Positions 7,554 to 17,095 are shown, counted from the first letter of the stretch. The stretch: DNA of 52,561 bases from JAGVSR01 sp031413815 (GCA_031413815.1 JANOFU010000021.1:1-52561); one strand, 5' to 3'. Notes: a model not told the origin generated them from the sequence alone. Numbers and translations: made by a program.

Positions 7554-8432
7554 TTAGCTCCCAGGTTTTCCTCCGCGTGGGATTGCCAAGAGCCGCCGGA
7601 CGAGCGGCACTGTGATGGTGTGGGGCAGAACACGAAGTCCGTAAATTCCGGCCGTCGCCAAGATGCCCGGACCGATGACGCGACGGCCCATTCGCCATCC
7701 GCGAACGGCGGACTTGGCAATCCTTTCCGGTGATAACGCTGGAATGAGCCCGCGATAGAGCGAATGCTCCGCCCCCATGGCTGCATGGAAGTCCGTCGCG
7801 ACGGGTCCCGGGACGACAGCGGTGATGCGAACGCCCTGACCACTCGTCTCCGCAGCAAGAGCCTCTGACAACGAGAGGACGTACGCCTTGCTGGCATAAT
7901 ACGCCGCCTGATTTGGTCCCGGCACGATGCCGCCAAGAGACGCAACGTTGAGAACGCCGCCGCTGCCGCGCGCCAACATGGCGGGCAGAAACGCGCGGGT
8001 CAGCCGCGTCAGTGCGACGATGTTAAGTTCCAGCACGGCGTCGATGCTGTCGCTGTCATGTGAAACGAATGGGCCTGCAAGCCCCACGCCTGCGTTGTTG
8101 ACCAGCACGTCGCAATAGAGCCCGGAGGTGTCTAGAGCGGTTTGGATGACTTGGGCGGCGCTGGCTTCACTCACATCAACGGCAATCGGCACGGCCTTCA
8201 CGTTGCAGGATGCAGAGATAGAAGCGGCGGCTTCGTCCAACGCATCGCGCTGCCGGGCGGCTATCGCCAGATCGCATCCGGCTTCGGCGAATTCCCGGGC
8301 GATGGCCAGGCCGATGCCTCGCGATGCTCCTGTGACCACAACCGCTGGCCGCTTACCGGCGACGGCGGCGCGTGCTGCCGGATCGGTTATCACTGATCTG
8401 CGCATCCAAGCCGTGACGGCGCGCTCAAGCAT
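7554..8432 (-). CDS. Short-chain dehydrogenase/reductase
   Basis: This is a classical SDR oxidoreductase of 292 aa. The cofactor-binding motif TGASRGIG is at about residues 35-42, NNAGVGLAG follows, a serine lies in NVASLGG, and the catalytic pair is in YYASK. The arginine after the first beta strand (AARQRD) fits NADP(H) preference. The substrate is unknown; the C-terminal 60 residues include a possible membrane-contacting segment (GPGILATAGIYGLRVLPHTI). The ATG overlaps the end of hemY by 8 nt, so it is the last gene of the hemC-hemD-mitofilin-hemY run and probably co-transcribed. Confidence 0.88.
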   Translation of the reverse strand: MLERAVTAWMRRSVITDPAARAAVAGKRPAVVVTGASRGIGLAIAREFAEAGCDLAIAARQRDALDEAAASISASCNVKAVPIAVDVSEASAAQVIQTALDTSGLYCDVLVNNAGVGLAGPFVSHDSDSIDAVLELNIVALTRLTRAFLPAMLARGSGGVLNVASLGGIVPGPNQAAYYASKAYVLSLSEALAAETSGQGVRITAVVPGPVATDFHAAMGAEHSLYRGLIPALSPERIAKSAVRGWRMGRRVIGPGILATAGIYGLRVLPHTITVPLVRRLLAIPRGGKPGS

Positions 8433-10134
8433 CCGAGCCGGTTTTTCTTAGGGGGTCTGGCTCGAACAGCCCATCATCCAGTTCGGCATCGAAATCCAGA
8501 CCTGGATCGTCGGGCGCACGCGGCATAGCTGCGTCTCTCGCAGTCACATCTGGCGCGGCGCTATTGGCCAGCGGACCGTCCACTGCCACGGGCTTCGATT
8601 GGCCCGTTTTGCCGTCCCGCAGCCGTCCTTTGTTTTCAGCGGCGATGGCAGCTTTACCCTCTGATGGGTCGCCCTGGTGCCGGCTTGCTTGAGTGGAAAC
8701 CCGCACCGGTTCCGCATCGACGATCCCGCTGCGTCCGTTGGCCTTGCCCCGTTGGCCCTTGTTGGGCAGTGCCGGTCCACTTTCGCCTGGCGGTCCGCTC
8801 AAGGCGAGCCATGATTCCAGCTGGTCTTCAACGCGCCCGGCGTCGCCGTCTGGCTCCGTGACCGGAATCCGCCACTGGTAGGCATCGAGCGCACCGGTGA
8901 CCGGAGATGTCGGTGCCCACGATTCGGAAACGATGCCATCCGCAGTCCAAGCGGGATCGGGTGCCGCGTTGGCGCTGCGCACCAGCCATTCGCGCACGCG
9001 GCCGCGGTCACCGTTCTGCTCGCCCTCGATTCTGGCCATCAGCATAGCGACGCGGCGCGTCAACCGGTCTTCGAGCAACGGCGCCAACACGGTTCGCGCC
9101 TCATCGTAGAAGCGAGCCTCCACTGCCGTCTTAGCCACAGCAAGGGGGCTTTCGATATCGTTTGGGTTGAGCGCCGCAAGCTGCGTGATGCGGTCCATGC
9201 GGTCGCGTGTGCTGTCGCCCGTGCGGGCATAAGCGTAAGCCGCGGCAAGATCAGGATGGGGTGCTTTGGCCCAGGTTTTCTGAATAATTTTGGCAGCCCT
9301 TGAGGTGTTGCCCCGCGAGGCAAGTAAGCGTCCGGCGACCGCCGATGCCGGGATCAAGGTGGGCGCTAATCCGTGGGCTTCTAGTGCGAGCGTTAGGGCC
9401 CGGTCAGGTTCGCTTTCTTCTAGTGCTATGGCCTGGGCCGTCAACAAAAGCGCGCGGCGGCGGTCCGCGACCGGCTTTTCGAGCTGGCCGTTGCGTTTTT
9501 CTACTGCGAGTGTCTCAAGCGCTCCTGCCCAATCCCCCGCCTTACATTGAAGGTCGAACAGCGCTTCGGCAGGCCACATCAGTTTGGAATTGAGCCTGAT
9601 CGCGCGTTCGGCGAATTGACGGGCGGCTTCGGTCTCGCCTTCGCGGGTGGCTTCCAAGAAGAGGCCCCGGAGTCCAAGTTGCTCGGTGTCTGGGGCCGCG
9701 AGCATAGCCTCGAAAATCCGGCGCGCGGTGGCTTTGTCGCCCGACAGCTGGGCGGCCTGCGCGCGCAACAGATGCGTGAGCGGCTCGTTGGGCAGCGACT
9801 TGCGCGCCTGGATCGCATAGCGAGTCGCGGTGGCGCGGTCTCCCGCCCCGATCGCGATCATGCCGGACGAGAGAGCATCCAATCCGCGCCGCTGCCGGCG
9901 TTTCATTATCAAGTGACTGACAGCGGCGGGACTGGTCCAGATCTGGTGGAAAATCGACCAGACAAATGCCAACGCTGCGAGAATGACCGCAAGAATCACA
10001 ACCGCGTGGAAGACGCTGGTTTCTATTTTGTAGCCGCCCCAGTCGATGAGAAGGCTGCCGGGATTATCGGCTAGCCAAGATAAGCCGAACGCCACACCCA
10101 GAACGCCGGTCAGGAACAGAACAAGACGCCACAT
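8425..10134 (-). CDS. hemY: HemY-type haem biosynthesis-associated protein (TPR, membrane)
   Basis: This belongs to the HemY_N/TPR family, which is distinct from the protoporphyrinogen oxidase of the same name. Two N-terminal membrane segments (about residues 2-22 and 40-65) flank the short loop NPGSLLIDWGGYKIE, typical of the family. Tetratricopeptide-like helices follow to about residue 400, then a low-complexity, Pro/Asp-rich tail. In many proteobacteria it lies downstream of hemC and hemD and is thought to support late haem synthesis at the inner membrane. The length of 569 aa is long for the family because of the tail. It starts 11 nt after the mitofilin gene ends and overlaps the SDR gene. 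Confidence 0.9.
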   Translation of the reverse strand: MWRLVLFLTGVLGVAFGLSWLADNPGSLLIDWGGYKIETSVFHAVVILAVILAALAFVWSIFHQIWTSPAAVSHLIMKRRQRRGLDALSSGMIAIGAGDRATATRYAIQARKSLPNEPLTHLLRAQAAQLSGDKATARRIFEAMLAAPDTEQLGLRGLFLEATREGETEAARQFAERAIRLNSKLMWPAEALFDLQCKAGDWAGALETLAVEKRNGQLEKPVADRRRALLLTAQAIALEESEPDRALTLALEAHGLAPTLIPASAVAGRLLASRGNTSRAAKIIQKTWAKAPHPDLAAAYAYARTGDSTRDRMDRITQLAALNPNDIESPLAVAKTAVEARFYDEARTVLAPLLEDRLTRRVAMLMARIEGEQNGDRGRVREWLVRSANAAPDPAWTADGIVSESWAPTSPVTGALDAYQWRIPVTEPDGDAGRVEDQLESWLALSGPPGESGPALPNKGQRGKANGRSGIVDAEPVRVSTQASRHQGDPSEGKAAIAAENKGRLRDGKTGQSKPVAVDGPLANSAAPDVTARDAAMPRAPDDPGLDFDAELDDGLFEPDPLRKTGSDA

Positions 10135-10145
10135 AACTGCACCCT

Positions 10146-11864
10146 CTACTTCTGGTCCGGTGCCGCGTCACCAGCCGGCGATGCCGTCAGCGACGACTTC
10201 AACTGGCTTTCGATCGTGGCGATCGCAGCGTCGATGCTTTGCCGGGCTTTGACCCTGGCGAGCCACTCCTTGGCCGCTGCTTGTGCATCCGGAGACAGTT
10301 TATCGGCTTGTGACATCACATCATTCAGCCGTCCCTCATTCAGCGCGGTTTCCATGCGAACCGCAATGGCTTCTGCACTGGCGTCGTCCTTGGCGTATTC
10401 CGTCTTGCGCACCCTGACCACCGACTTGGCGCCTGAGATCAGCTGTTCGACCAACGAACCGTCCTTGATCTCAGTCCCGGCATCGACAATCGCATTAAGT
10501 GCTGTCCGGCTGTCGCGCTGCAGGTCTGTCAAAGACGGCACGCCGCCCGTTTTGAAGCGATCCAGTGCCGCCAGATCGAGACGCCCGCCGGAAGCGTTGC
10601 GAACGGCATCGAGCTCCGCGACGTAGCTTTGCCCCCCATCGATCACGCGTTTGAGGTTGGCCAGTTCGAGAGACGTGACGATGCGCTCGGCATTTGATCT
10701 GCGGTCGTTCTCGCTTCTAATCACGCCCTGCAAGTTCTCTTCGAGTTGCGCGAGTTTGCCGGTGACTGGCGCAACCTGCGACTCGATATCAGCGGACTTT
10801 ACAAATGACTTGGCTTGCGTTTCGAGGGCACTGCGGACGTCGCCGACGGTACTCGACAGTTTGCTAGTTTCTTCTTGGACCACCTGGAGTGTCTGGGTCA
10901 TCCGCTCACTATCCGCTTTCAACGTCTCGATGCGCTGGTTGAGCCGCGCCGTGTCGGTGCGAATGGCTGTGACATCGCGATCGATCCGAACGGTGCCAGA
11001 TCGTGCAGACTCGCTGACTTCACTGACTGTTCCGATGCGCGACTCAAAATCCTGCGGCAACGTCTGGCGCAGCGCCGCGATCTGTGTGCTCAAGTTCGTT
11101 TCCAGATCGGCAATCTTGCTTGTGATGGCGGCAAGTTGTGGGATCGGCCCTCCGCTTGTCCCATCCGGGCCGGCGGCCGTGACGAGTGTGGCCAGCTGCG
11201 CCTCGAGCTTGATAATCCGGTCGGCTGTCTTGGTGTCCGCCGCCTGCTCGTCAAGTTTCCCCGACAGTGACTTTGCTTCGCTGGCAAGTCCTGCCTGCGC
11301 ATCGCGCAAGGTGGCGATCTCGGCCGATAGCGCTTCCAGTTTTGCGAATTTGTCTTCGGTGGCGGCAAACCGGACGGCTACGTTGTCACCGCTGGCCTCA
11401 CTGGAGGCTTGCTCGAGCGCGGTCACGCGCCGCTGCAGGGCCGCAGCGGAATCGTGTAGCGAGGCATTGCCGACAACGAAACCGGTTTTCTGGGCCAGCC
11501 AATCCCCCGACAGCAATGCCAGCAGTCCGCCGGCTACGCCCGCCAGAATATGCGAGGCAAAACGGCCCACCGTGGATGGACCACGCGGCGGGGCTATAGG
11601 ATTGGAGTTGCCCGTAGACTTCGATGCTGAGGGTCTCGGTGGTTCAGCAGATTTCCCGTCGCTCGCCGCCCCATCAGACTGTTTTCCTGATGCCGGTGCT
11701 TCGATCTTGACCGCCGCCTCGGCGCGCAGAGGCTCCGGTCTCGGTGCTCCCTGATCGCGCACTTCAGTCGCCTTAAGGTCCAGCATCGCATGGGGCCGTT
11801 TCGGGCCGGAACTGTCTGATGGACGGTTTGTGTCGGTGGGTGGGGTGTCATTTTTGTCGGTCAT
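10146..11864 (-). CDS. Mitofilin/Mic60-like membrane protein (COG4223)
   Basis: This 572-aa protein is the alphaproteobacterial counterpart of mitochondrial Mic60, which shapes intracytoplasmic or cristae-like membranes. It has a Pro/Ser/Asp-rich cytoplasmic N-terminus, one membrane segment (ASHILAGVAGGLLALLSGDW, near residue 110), a long coiled-coil-rich region with heptad-like Leu/Ala/Asp patterns, and a helical mitofilin-like C-terminus (KEWLARVKARQSIDAAIATI). The position between hemD and hemY is the known alphaproteobacterial arrangement. The ATG at 11864 is preferred; GAGGAGAG lies upstream, and an earlier in-frame ATG at 11885 overlaps that purine run. Confidence 0.88.
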   Translation of the reverse strand: MTDKNDTPPTDTNRPSDSSGPKRPHAMLDLKATEVRDQGAPRPEPLRAEAAVKIEAPASGKQSDGAASDGKSAEPPRPSASKSTGNSNPIAPPRGPSTVGRFASHILAGVAGGLLALLSGDWLAQKTGFVVGNASLHDSAAALQRRVTALEQASSEASGDNVAVRFAATEDKFAKLEALSAEIATLRDAQAGLASEAKSLSGKLDEQAADTKTADRIIKLEAQLATLVTAAGPDGTSGGPIPQLAAITSKIADLETNLSTQIAALRQTLPQDFESRIGTVSEVSESARSGTVRIDRDVTAIRTDTARLNQRIETLKADSERMTQTLQVVQEETSKLSSTVGDVRSALETQAKSFVKSADIESQVAPVTGKLAQLEENLQGVIRSENDRRSNAERIVTSLELANLKRVIDGGQSYVAELDAVRNASGGRLDLAALDRFKTGGVPSLTDLQRDSRTALNAIVDAGTEIKDGSLVEQLISGAKSVVRVRKTEYAKDDASAEAIAVRMETALNEGRLNDVMSQADKLSPDAQAAAKEWLARVKARQSIDAAIATIESQLKSSLTASPAGDAAPDQK

Positions 11865-11983
11865 GGGACGCGGCACTCTCCTCATTGGCGCTTGCCCGCG
11901 CGCCGCACTTGGTTGTGGCGGCCGTCAGCGCACCAGGGCGCCGGATTGGCAAAAAACGCTGCGATGCCCGAGGTTAAAGTTTG

Positions 11984-12715
11984 TTAGCCGGATCTAGACG
12001 ATATCTGATCGATGAGGGCAAGTATTTCTTCCGAATTTGGCATCTTGGCGACAGCTATGGCCGGAGGCGCTAACCGCTGCATAGGTTTGGCTACGGTATT
12101 CGACAAACACAGGAATTTGAGATTGCGCGCGACTGGTGTCAGGCCCGCGGCTTCGGCCAACCGGACAAAGACTTGTGCCGTGCGCGGCGACATCAATATG
12201 ACGGCGTCAATTTTGCTGCTCGCAAGATCGGACAGGACGGGCGCTGGCAGCGACGATGCTTCGACCATCTCGTAGGCCGTGACCTTGCGGCAGGCATACC
12301 CATTTGCTTGGAGCGCCTCTGACATGTCGAACGCGACTTGGTCTCCCGCCAAGTACAGCAGAGGTCCACGAGACGGTGTGGTGTTGGCTGCGATGATGCG
12401 CGCCAGCTCTTTGCCACCGGCTGGGCCCTCAATCACGGAGATGAAACCCAGATCCCGAGCTAACGCCCCAGTTGCGGGTCCGACGGCAAAGAGGGGCCGG
12501 TTCTGCAGAGTGCTCAAGACTGGCTGACCTGACAGCGCGCGCAGAGCGTTGCGGCTGGTTGCGATGGTGGCCTGTGTGCCGGTTGCGGCGGTCGCGTCGA
12601 GAATGCGGGGCTTCATCTCTAGGAGCGGCGCTAGACTGACACGATGTCCTCGCTGTTCAAGACTCTGGCGCAGCCCATCGGCGTCCGCTTCGGGTCTCGT
12701 AACAAGAACATACAT
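11984..12715 (-). CDS. hemD: Uroporphyrinogen-III synthase
   Basis: This enzyme cyclises hydroxymethylbilane with inversion of ring D in tetrapyrrole synthesis. It is 243 aa, the normal length. It starts YVLVTRPEADADGL, as family members do, and has the two-lobe pattern with the conserved region DAVILMSPRTAQVFVRLA in the C-terminal half. Sequence identity in this family is low, so the neighbour hemC is important support. Its ATG shares one base with the hemC stop (TGATG), which indicates translational coupling. Confidence 0.92.
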   Translation of the reverse strand: MYVLVTRPEADADGLRQSLEQRGHRVSLAPLLEMKPRILDATAATGTQATIATSRNALRALSGQPVLSTLQNRPLFAVGPATGALARDLGFISVIEGPAGGKELARIIAANTTPSRGPLLYLAGDQVAFDMSEALQANGYACRKVTAYEMVEASSLPAPVLSDLASSKIDAVILMSPRTAQVFVRLAEAAGLTPVARNLKFLCLSNTVAKPMQRLAPPAIAVAKMPNSEEILALIDQISSRSG

Positions 12716-13644
12716 CAGACGGGCGGTCCGAAGATGTCGCGGCCGCCACGGCTGAGAATATCCTCCGCCATGGCCGTGCCGAGTGCGGCGGCTTCCCGTG
12801 GTGCGCCCGATACAGCTCCATCAACACACTTGGCTCCGTCAGGTGACAATGTCATGCCGCGAAATGAAATCGAATTTGCTGTCAGCTGCGCCAAACCAGC
12901 AATCGGCGTGCGGCACGACCCTTCCAGCCGCGTGAGGAATGCGCGCTCGGCCGTCACGCAAATCGCAGAAGCTTCATCATTGAGTGGCGCAATCAAGCGC
13001 AGTGTGTCTTCGTCGCTGGTGCGCGCTTCGATGCCGATGGCGCCTTGGGCAACGGCCGGGAGCATCAGTTCAACCGGGACCGCCGACGTGATGCGGTCTG
13101 CCAGTCCCAGGCGGCGCAATCCCGCACAGGCGAGGAAGGTCGCGTCGGCAACATTATCTTCAAGTTTCTTTAGGCGTGTTTGCACGTTGCCGCGAAAACC
13201 AACGACCTCAACGTCGGGCCGCAGCCTCTTAATCTGCGCTTGGCGGCGCAACGACGACGTACCGACTTTGGCACCCTGGGGCAGCTCGTCGATGGATTTG
13301 TATTTGAGGCTTATGAAAGCGTCGCGCACGTCTTCGCGCGGCAAGGTCGCGACAATCGACAGTCCATCGGGCAGCGCGGTCTGCACGTCTTTCATGGAGT
13401 GGACGGCGAAATCGATGTCATTCGCGATCAGCGCATCTTCAATCTCTTTCGTAAATAGCCCCTTGCCGCCCACCTCGGACAGTGGCCGGTCGAGGATCAT
13501 GTCGCCCGTCGTCTTGATGATGCAGATTTCGAACGCGCTTTCGGGCAGGCCGTGCGCGGCCATCAGACGTGCGCGAACTTCATGCGCCTGTGCCAGGGCC
13601 AGAGCGGAACCGCGCGTGCCAATACGAATAGGCGTGCCTTGCAA
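12715..13644 (-). CDS. hemC: Porphobilinogen deaminase (hydroxymethylbilane synthase)
   Basis: This enzyme polymerises four porphobilinogens into hydroxymethylbilane. The N-terminus has IRIGTRGSALALAQA, followed by VHSMKDVQTALPDG. The dipyrromethane cofactor is attached through Cys244 in LEGSCRTPIAG. The length of 309 aa is typical. The start is a TTG at 13644 preceded by GGAGA about 9 nt upstream; no ATG is better placed. It is the first gene of the hemC-hemD unit and diverges from tsaD, a gene pair often seen in alphaproteobacteria, so the short region 13645-13778 should hold both promoters. Confidence 0.95.
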   Translation of the reverse strand: MQGTPIRIGTRGSALALAQAHEVRARLMAAHGLPESAFEICIIKTTGDMILDRPLSEVGGKGLFTKEIEDALIANDIDFAVHSMKDVQTALPDGLSIVATLPREDVRDAFISLKYKSIDELPQGAKVGTSSLRRQAQIKRLRPDVEVVGFRGNVQTRLKKLEDNVADATFLACAGLRRLGLADRITSAVPVELMLPAVAQGAIGIEARTSDEDTLRLIAPLNDEASAICVTAERAFLTRLEGSCRTPIAGLAQLTANSISFRGMTLSPDGAKCVDGAVSGAPREAAALGTAMAEDILSRGGRDIFGPPV

Positions 13645-13778
13645 GGTATCGTCTCCAGTGGATCGCCCGGCTTTTTGACAGGTCCGGGCGTGGGCGTGCT
13701 ACAGCACCGGCAGACCTGTATGCCTGGGGCCGGAACGCTTTGCAAACTGTGCCAACCGACAATCTGCCGGCAGGGCAA

Positions 13779-14870
13779 ATGCCGCCGCCAAACCAAGAAA
13801 TCGTCGTTCTGGGCATCGAGACCAGTTGCGACGAGACGGCGGCGGCAGTGGTGGTGCGGGATGCGGCCGGGCAGGGCCGCGTTCTGTCGAATGTTGTTCG
13901 CTCCCAGTGGGAAGAACACCGCCCATTTGGCGGGGTCGTTCCTGAGATTGCCGCCCGTGCCCATGTCGAATGCCTGGACACACTCATCGCAGAAGCCATG
14001 CAGGTGGCCGGACTCACGTTCCCACAGTTGTCGGCGGTGGCGGCGACGGCCGGTCCCGGTCTCAATGGCGGGTTGGTCGTCGGCGTTGTGACTGGCAAAG
14101 CGCTGGCGCTGGCCCACAACAAGCCCTTTCTGGCGATCAATCACCTGGAGGCGCATGCGCTGACCGTCGGTCTGACCGAGGGGCTTAAGCCGCCGTATCT
14201 GCTGCTGCTCGTTTCAGGCGGGCATACGCAACTCTTAGCCGTCCGTGCAACCGGCCAGTATCATCGCCTTGGCACCACGATTGATGACGCGCTCGGTGAG
14301 GCGTTCGACAAAACGGCCAAGCTGTTGGGTCTTGGTCTGCCGGGCGGTCCAGCCGTCGAGCGCATAGCTTTAGACGGCGATCCGGCGCGGTTTGACTTGC
14401 CGCGTCCGCTGCACGGGCGGGCGGACGCGCATTTCTCATTTGCCGGATTAAAAACGGCCGTGCGCCGCAAGGCCGAAGCACTGGTGCCGTTGAAGCCTCA
14501 GGATGTTGCCGACTTGTGCGCCTCGTTCCAAGCCGCAGCGATGGATGCGGTCGCCGATCGCGTTGTGCGCGGCATGCAGCTCGCCGAAGATCTGCTTGGA
14601 ACGGAAGCGCCGCGCCGTCTCGTGGTGGCGGGCGGCGTCGCCGCCAACAAACGGCTTCGGCATGCGTTAGAGACCATTGCCGCGGCGCGCGGCTATAGCC
14701 TGCACATTCCTCCTGCAGCTCTGTGCACCGATAACGGCGCTATGATCGCTTGGGCGGGTGCGGAACGGCTTGTGCTCGGTCTGACCGATCCGCTGTCCTT
14801 CGCCGTTCGTCCGCGTTGGCCGCTTGATGGAGCGGCGCCATCTGCGATCGGCGCCGGAGTGAAGGCTTGA
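13779..14870 (+). CDS. tsaD: tRNA N6-adenosine threonylcarbamoyltransferase
   Basis: TsaD (Gcp/YgjD) transfers threonylcarbamoyl to A37 of ANN-decoding tRNAs together with TsaB and TsaE. The signature LGIETSCDET lies near the start, the metal ligands are in NHLEAHAL, and the ASKHA-fold motifs LLLVSGGHTQL and VVAGGVAANKRL are present. The ATG at 13779 gives a 363-aa protein close to the family norm. A TTG at 13740 could add 13 residues, and neither start has a strong ribosome site. It is followed by gpsA after about 90 nt. Confidence 0.95.
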   Translation: MPPPNQEIVVLGIETSCDETAAAVVVRDAAGQGRVLSNVVRSQWEEHRPFGGVVPEIAARAHVECLDTLIAEAMQVAGLTFPQLSAVAATAGPGLNGGLVVGVVTGKALALAHNKPFLAINHLEAHALTVGLTEGLKPPYLLLLVSGGHTQLLAVRATGQYHRLGTTIDDALGEAFDKTAKLLGLGLPGGPAVERIALDGDPARFDLPRPLHGRADAHFSFAGLKTAVRRKAEALVPLKPQDVADLCASFQAAAMDAVADRVVRGMQLAEDLLGTEAPRRLVVAGGVAANKRLRHALETIAAARGYSLHIPPAALCTDNGAMIAWAGAERLVLGLTDPLSFAVRPRWPLDGAAPSAIGAGVKA

Positions 14871-14957
14871 CGGCCTTGAAAGCCCCTTGCGCATGACGAT
14901 GAAATCTTCTCAATCTGCGGCCCGTAATGCATCGTGCGGCAAACACCCGGAGGCGGC

Positions 14958-15953
14958 GTGACAATCGATAGCGTCGGCGTGATCGGCGGCGGAGCCTGGG
15001 GCACAGCGCTCGCACAAACGTTGCGTTTGGCTGGCCGTGATGTGGTGCTGTGGGCGCGCGAACCGGAAACCATCGACGATATCAATACGCGGCACGTCAA
15101 CCGCACGTTCTTACCGGGGATTGAACTCGATCCTGGTTTGCGGGCCACAGGCGAACTCGCGGAACTTGCGCGTGCCGATGCCGTGCTAATGGTGGCGCCG
15201 GCCCAGCATGTGCGGGCGATCTCTCAACACTTCGAACCACTTGTGCGGCCAGGTACGCCGCTCGTTCTGTGTGCCAAAGGCATCGAGCAGGCGACCGGAC
15301 ACCTGATGGGTCAGGTTGTGGCTGAGACCTGCCCCTCGGCAACATTCGCAGTTCTTTCGGGTCCAAGTTTCGCCGCCGACGTCGCGCGCGGATTGCCAGC
15401 AGCGCTCACCGTTGCCTGCGGGAACGAAGCCGTTGGGCGGCTGCTGGCGGAACGCCTCGGCTATCGCCAGTTCCGGCTCTACTGGTCGAGCGACACGACC
15501 GGCGTGGAACTTGGTGGAGCCGTCAAAAACGTGCTGGCGATTGCAGCCGGCATTGTCGATGCCAAAGGTCTGGGTGCCAGCGCGCACGCGGGCCTCGTCA
15601 CGCGTGGTTTTGCCGAGCTTCGCCGTCTGGGTGACGCCATGGGTGCGCGTCCGGAAACACTCATGGGCCTCGCCGGTCTCGGCGATCTCGTACTGACATG
15701 CGGCAGCCCGCAGTCGCGCAACATGAGTCTCGGCCGGGCGCTGGGCCAGGGCCGGACGCTTGACGAGGTCATGGGCGCGCGCGTAGCCGTGACAGAGGGT
15801 GTTTACACGGCCGCGGCTGTGACGCGATTGGCGCGCGAGAAACATGTCGAAATGCCAATTTCTGAGGCTGTCCATGCCATCGTGGAGGGGCGCTTGACGG
15901 TCGATGATGCCATCGCGGGCCTCATGCAACGCCCCTTGAAGGCCGAGGATTGA
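14958..15953 (+). CDS. gpsA: Glycerol-3-phosphate dehydrogenase [NAD(P)+]
   Basis: GpsA reduces dihydroxyacetone phosphate to sn-glycerol 3-phosphate for phospholipid synthesis. The Rossmann motif VGVIGGGAWGTALAQ opens the protein, LVLCAKGIEQ follows, and the catalytic lysine lies in LGGAVKNVLAIAAGI. The chosen start is the GTG at 14958, with GGAGG 4 nt upstream (a short spacing) and the dinucleotide fold close to the N-terminus as in relatives. An in-frame GTG at 14934 is an alternative. The length is about 331 aa. It probably forms an operon with tsaD and the EVE and methyltransferase genes. Confidence 0.95.
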   Translation: MTIDSVGVIGGGAWGTALAQTLRLAGRDVVLWAREPETIDDINTRHVNRTFLPGIELDPGLRATGELAELARADAVLMVAPAQHVRAISQHFEPLVRPGTPLVLCAKGIEQATGHLMGQVVAETCPSATFAVLSGPSFAADVARGLPAALTVACGNEAVGRLLAERLGYRQFRLYWSSDTTGVELGGAVKNVLAIAAGIVDAKGLGASAHAGLVTRGFAELRRLGDAMGARPETLMGLAGLGDLVLTCGSPQSRNMSLGRALGQGRTLDEVMGARVAVTEGVYTAAAVTRLAREKHVEMPISEAVHAIVEGRLTVDDAIAGLMQRPLKAED

Positions 15954-15968
15954 GAGCGCCCAACACCG

Positions 15969-16436
15969 ATGGTCAAACCCCCTGCGCCCACGCCCATCTC
16001 AACTGGATTTTGGCTGCTCAAGTCTGAACCCGACGCATTCTCGTGGGAGACCATGAAGGCGCGTGGAAAGACGGGCGAGCCATGGACTGGTGTGCGTAAT
16101 TATCTCGCGCGCAACAATATGCGCGCCATGGCGCTCGGCGACCTCGGCTTCTTCTATCATTCGAACGACGGCAAAGAAATCGTCGGCATTGTCAAAGTCA
16201 TCGCGCAGGCCCATCCCGATCCCGATGACGGCACCGGAACGTGGGAGTGCGTTGACGTCGCGGCGGTCTGCGATATGCCAACGCCGGTGACGCTTACGGC
16301 CGTCAAAGACAACCCTAAGCTCGCCAAGATGAGCCTCGTGACGTCGATGCGATTGTCAGTGCAGCCCGTGACCGCCGAAGAATGGAAAGTGGTCTGCCGC
16401 ATGGGCGGGCTTGATGCAAAGAAGTTGGGCGGATGA
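15969..16436 (+). CDS. EVE domain protein
   Basis: This 155-aa protein has the PUA-like EVE fold. Typical features are WLLKSEPDAFSWE at the start, WTGVRNYLARNNMRAM, the hydrophobic DLGFFYHSN and VGIVKV, and the late KMSLVTSMRLSVQPV. EVE domains bind modified bases in RNA or DNA. Bacterial single-domain forms are conserved but have no settled role. The start lies 15 nt after gpsA, and the stop overlaps the next ATG (ATGA), so it is coupled to the downstream lysine methyltransferase. Confidence 0.9.
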   Translation: MVKPPAPTPISTGFWLLKSEPDAFSWETMKARGKTGEPWTGVRNYLARNNMRAMALGDLGFFYHSNDGKEIVGIVKVIAQAHPDPDDGTGTWECVDVAAVCDMPTPVTLTAVKDNPKLAKMSLVTSMRLSVQPVTAEEWKVVCRMGGLDAKKLGG

Positions 16437-17095
16437 GCGATCCAACTGCATTCATTCTTGCCAATACAAAACTTCTATCGCCGCCTCTCGTTCCAGAAAT
16501 CCGGCTACACCTCGCTGAAGAGTCTGTGCCTATATGGCAGAAGACCGAAGACGAACTGGGGGAAATGAATGTGCCGCCCCCGTATTGGGCATTTGCATGG
16601 GCAGGTGGGCAGGCTCTGGCGCGCTATCTTCTGGACCACCCTGCCGAAACTGCCGGCAAATCCGTTCTCGACCTTGGATCTGGTTCTGGGCTGTCAGCAA
16701 TCGCTGCAAAACTCTGCGGCGCTGCCGATGTTCTGGCCACTGACATTGACACATTCGCATTGGCGTCGGTTGCCCTCAACGGGGCAGCCAATGGTGTCGC
16801 CGTCCGGTCAACGTCCGAAGATCTATTGGCAAAACCACCCGCGACCGTCGATGTGGTGCTGGTCGGCGACCTGTTCTACGAGCGCCAGTTGGCGGATAAG
16901 GTAATGGGCTACATCGCAGCCGCTCATCAAGGTGGAGCGCACATCCTCATTGGCGACCCACAACGCAATTATTTCCCCAAAGGCCGATTTGAGCTGGCGG
17001 CTGAGTATGAGGTGCCCGTGACGCGTGAGCTGGAAGACGCCCTGATCAAGAGAACCGCTGTCTGGCGGATGCCGGGCAATGCTAGTCAATTGTGA
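16433..17095 (+). CDS. ETFB-type protein lysine methyltransferase
   Basis: This 220-aa class I SAM-dependent methyltransferase has the SAM motif VLDLGSGSGLSAIAA and an acidic second strand (LATDIDTFAL). Before it lies PPPYWAFAWAGGQALARYLL, and near the end DPQRNYFPKG. That combination is characteristic of the METTL20/ETFBKMT group, which methylates the beta subunit of electron transfer flavoprotein in mitochondria and in some alphaproteobacteria. The likely target is therefore EtfB, though this is inferred and no etf gene is in the window. It overlaps the EVE gene by 4 nt. Confidence 0.8.
   Translation: MSDPTAFILANTKLLSPPLVPEIRLHLAEESVPIWQKTEDELGEMNVPPPYWAFAWAGGQALARYLLDHPAETAGKSVLDLGSGSGLSAIAAKLCGAADVLATDIDTFALASVALNGAANGVAVRSTSEDLLAKPPATVDVVLVGDLFYERQLADKVMGYIAAAHQGGAHILIGDPQRNYFPKGRFELAAEYEVPVTRELEDALIKRTAVWRMPGNASQL

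Noticed and set aside
10651..11754. Plus-strand open frame of 367 codons
   Set aside because: It is antisense to the mitofilin-like gene; the Ser/Ala-rich text mirrors the coiled-coil codons of the real gene.
12644..13678. Plus-strand open frame of 344 codons
   Set aside because: It is antisense to hemC, which is certain from its cofactor cysteine motif.
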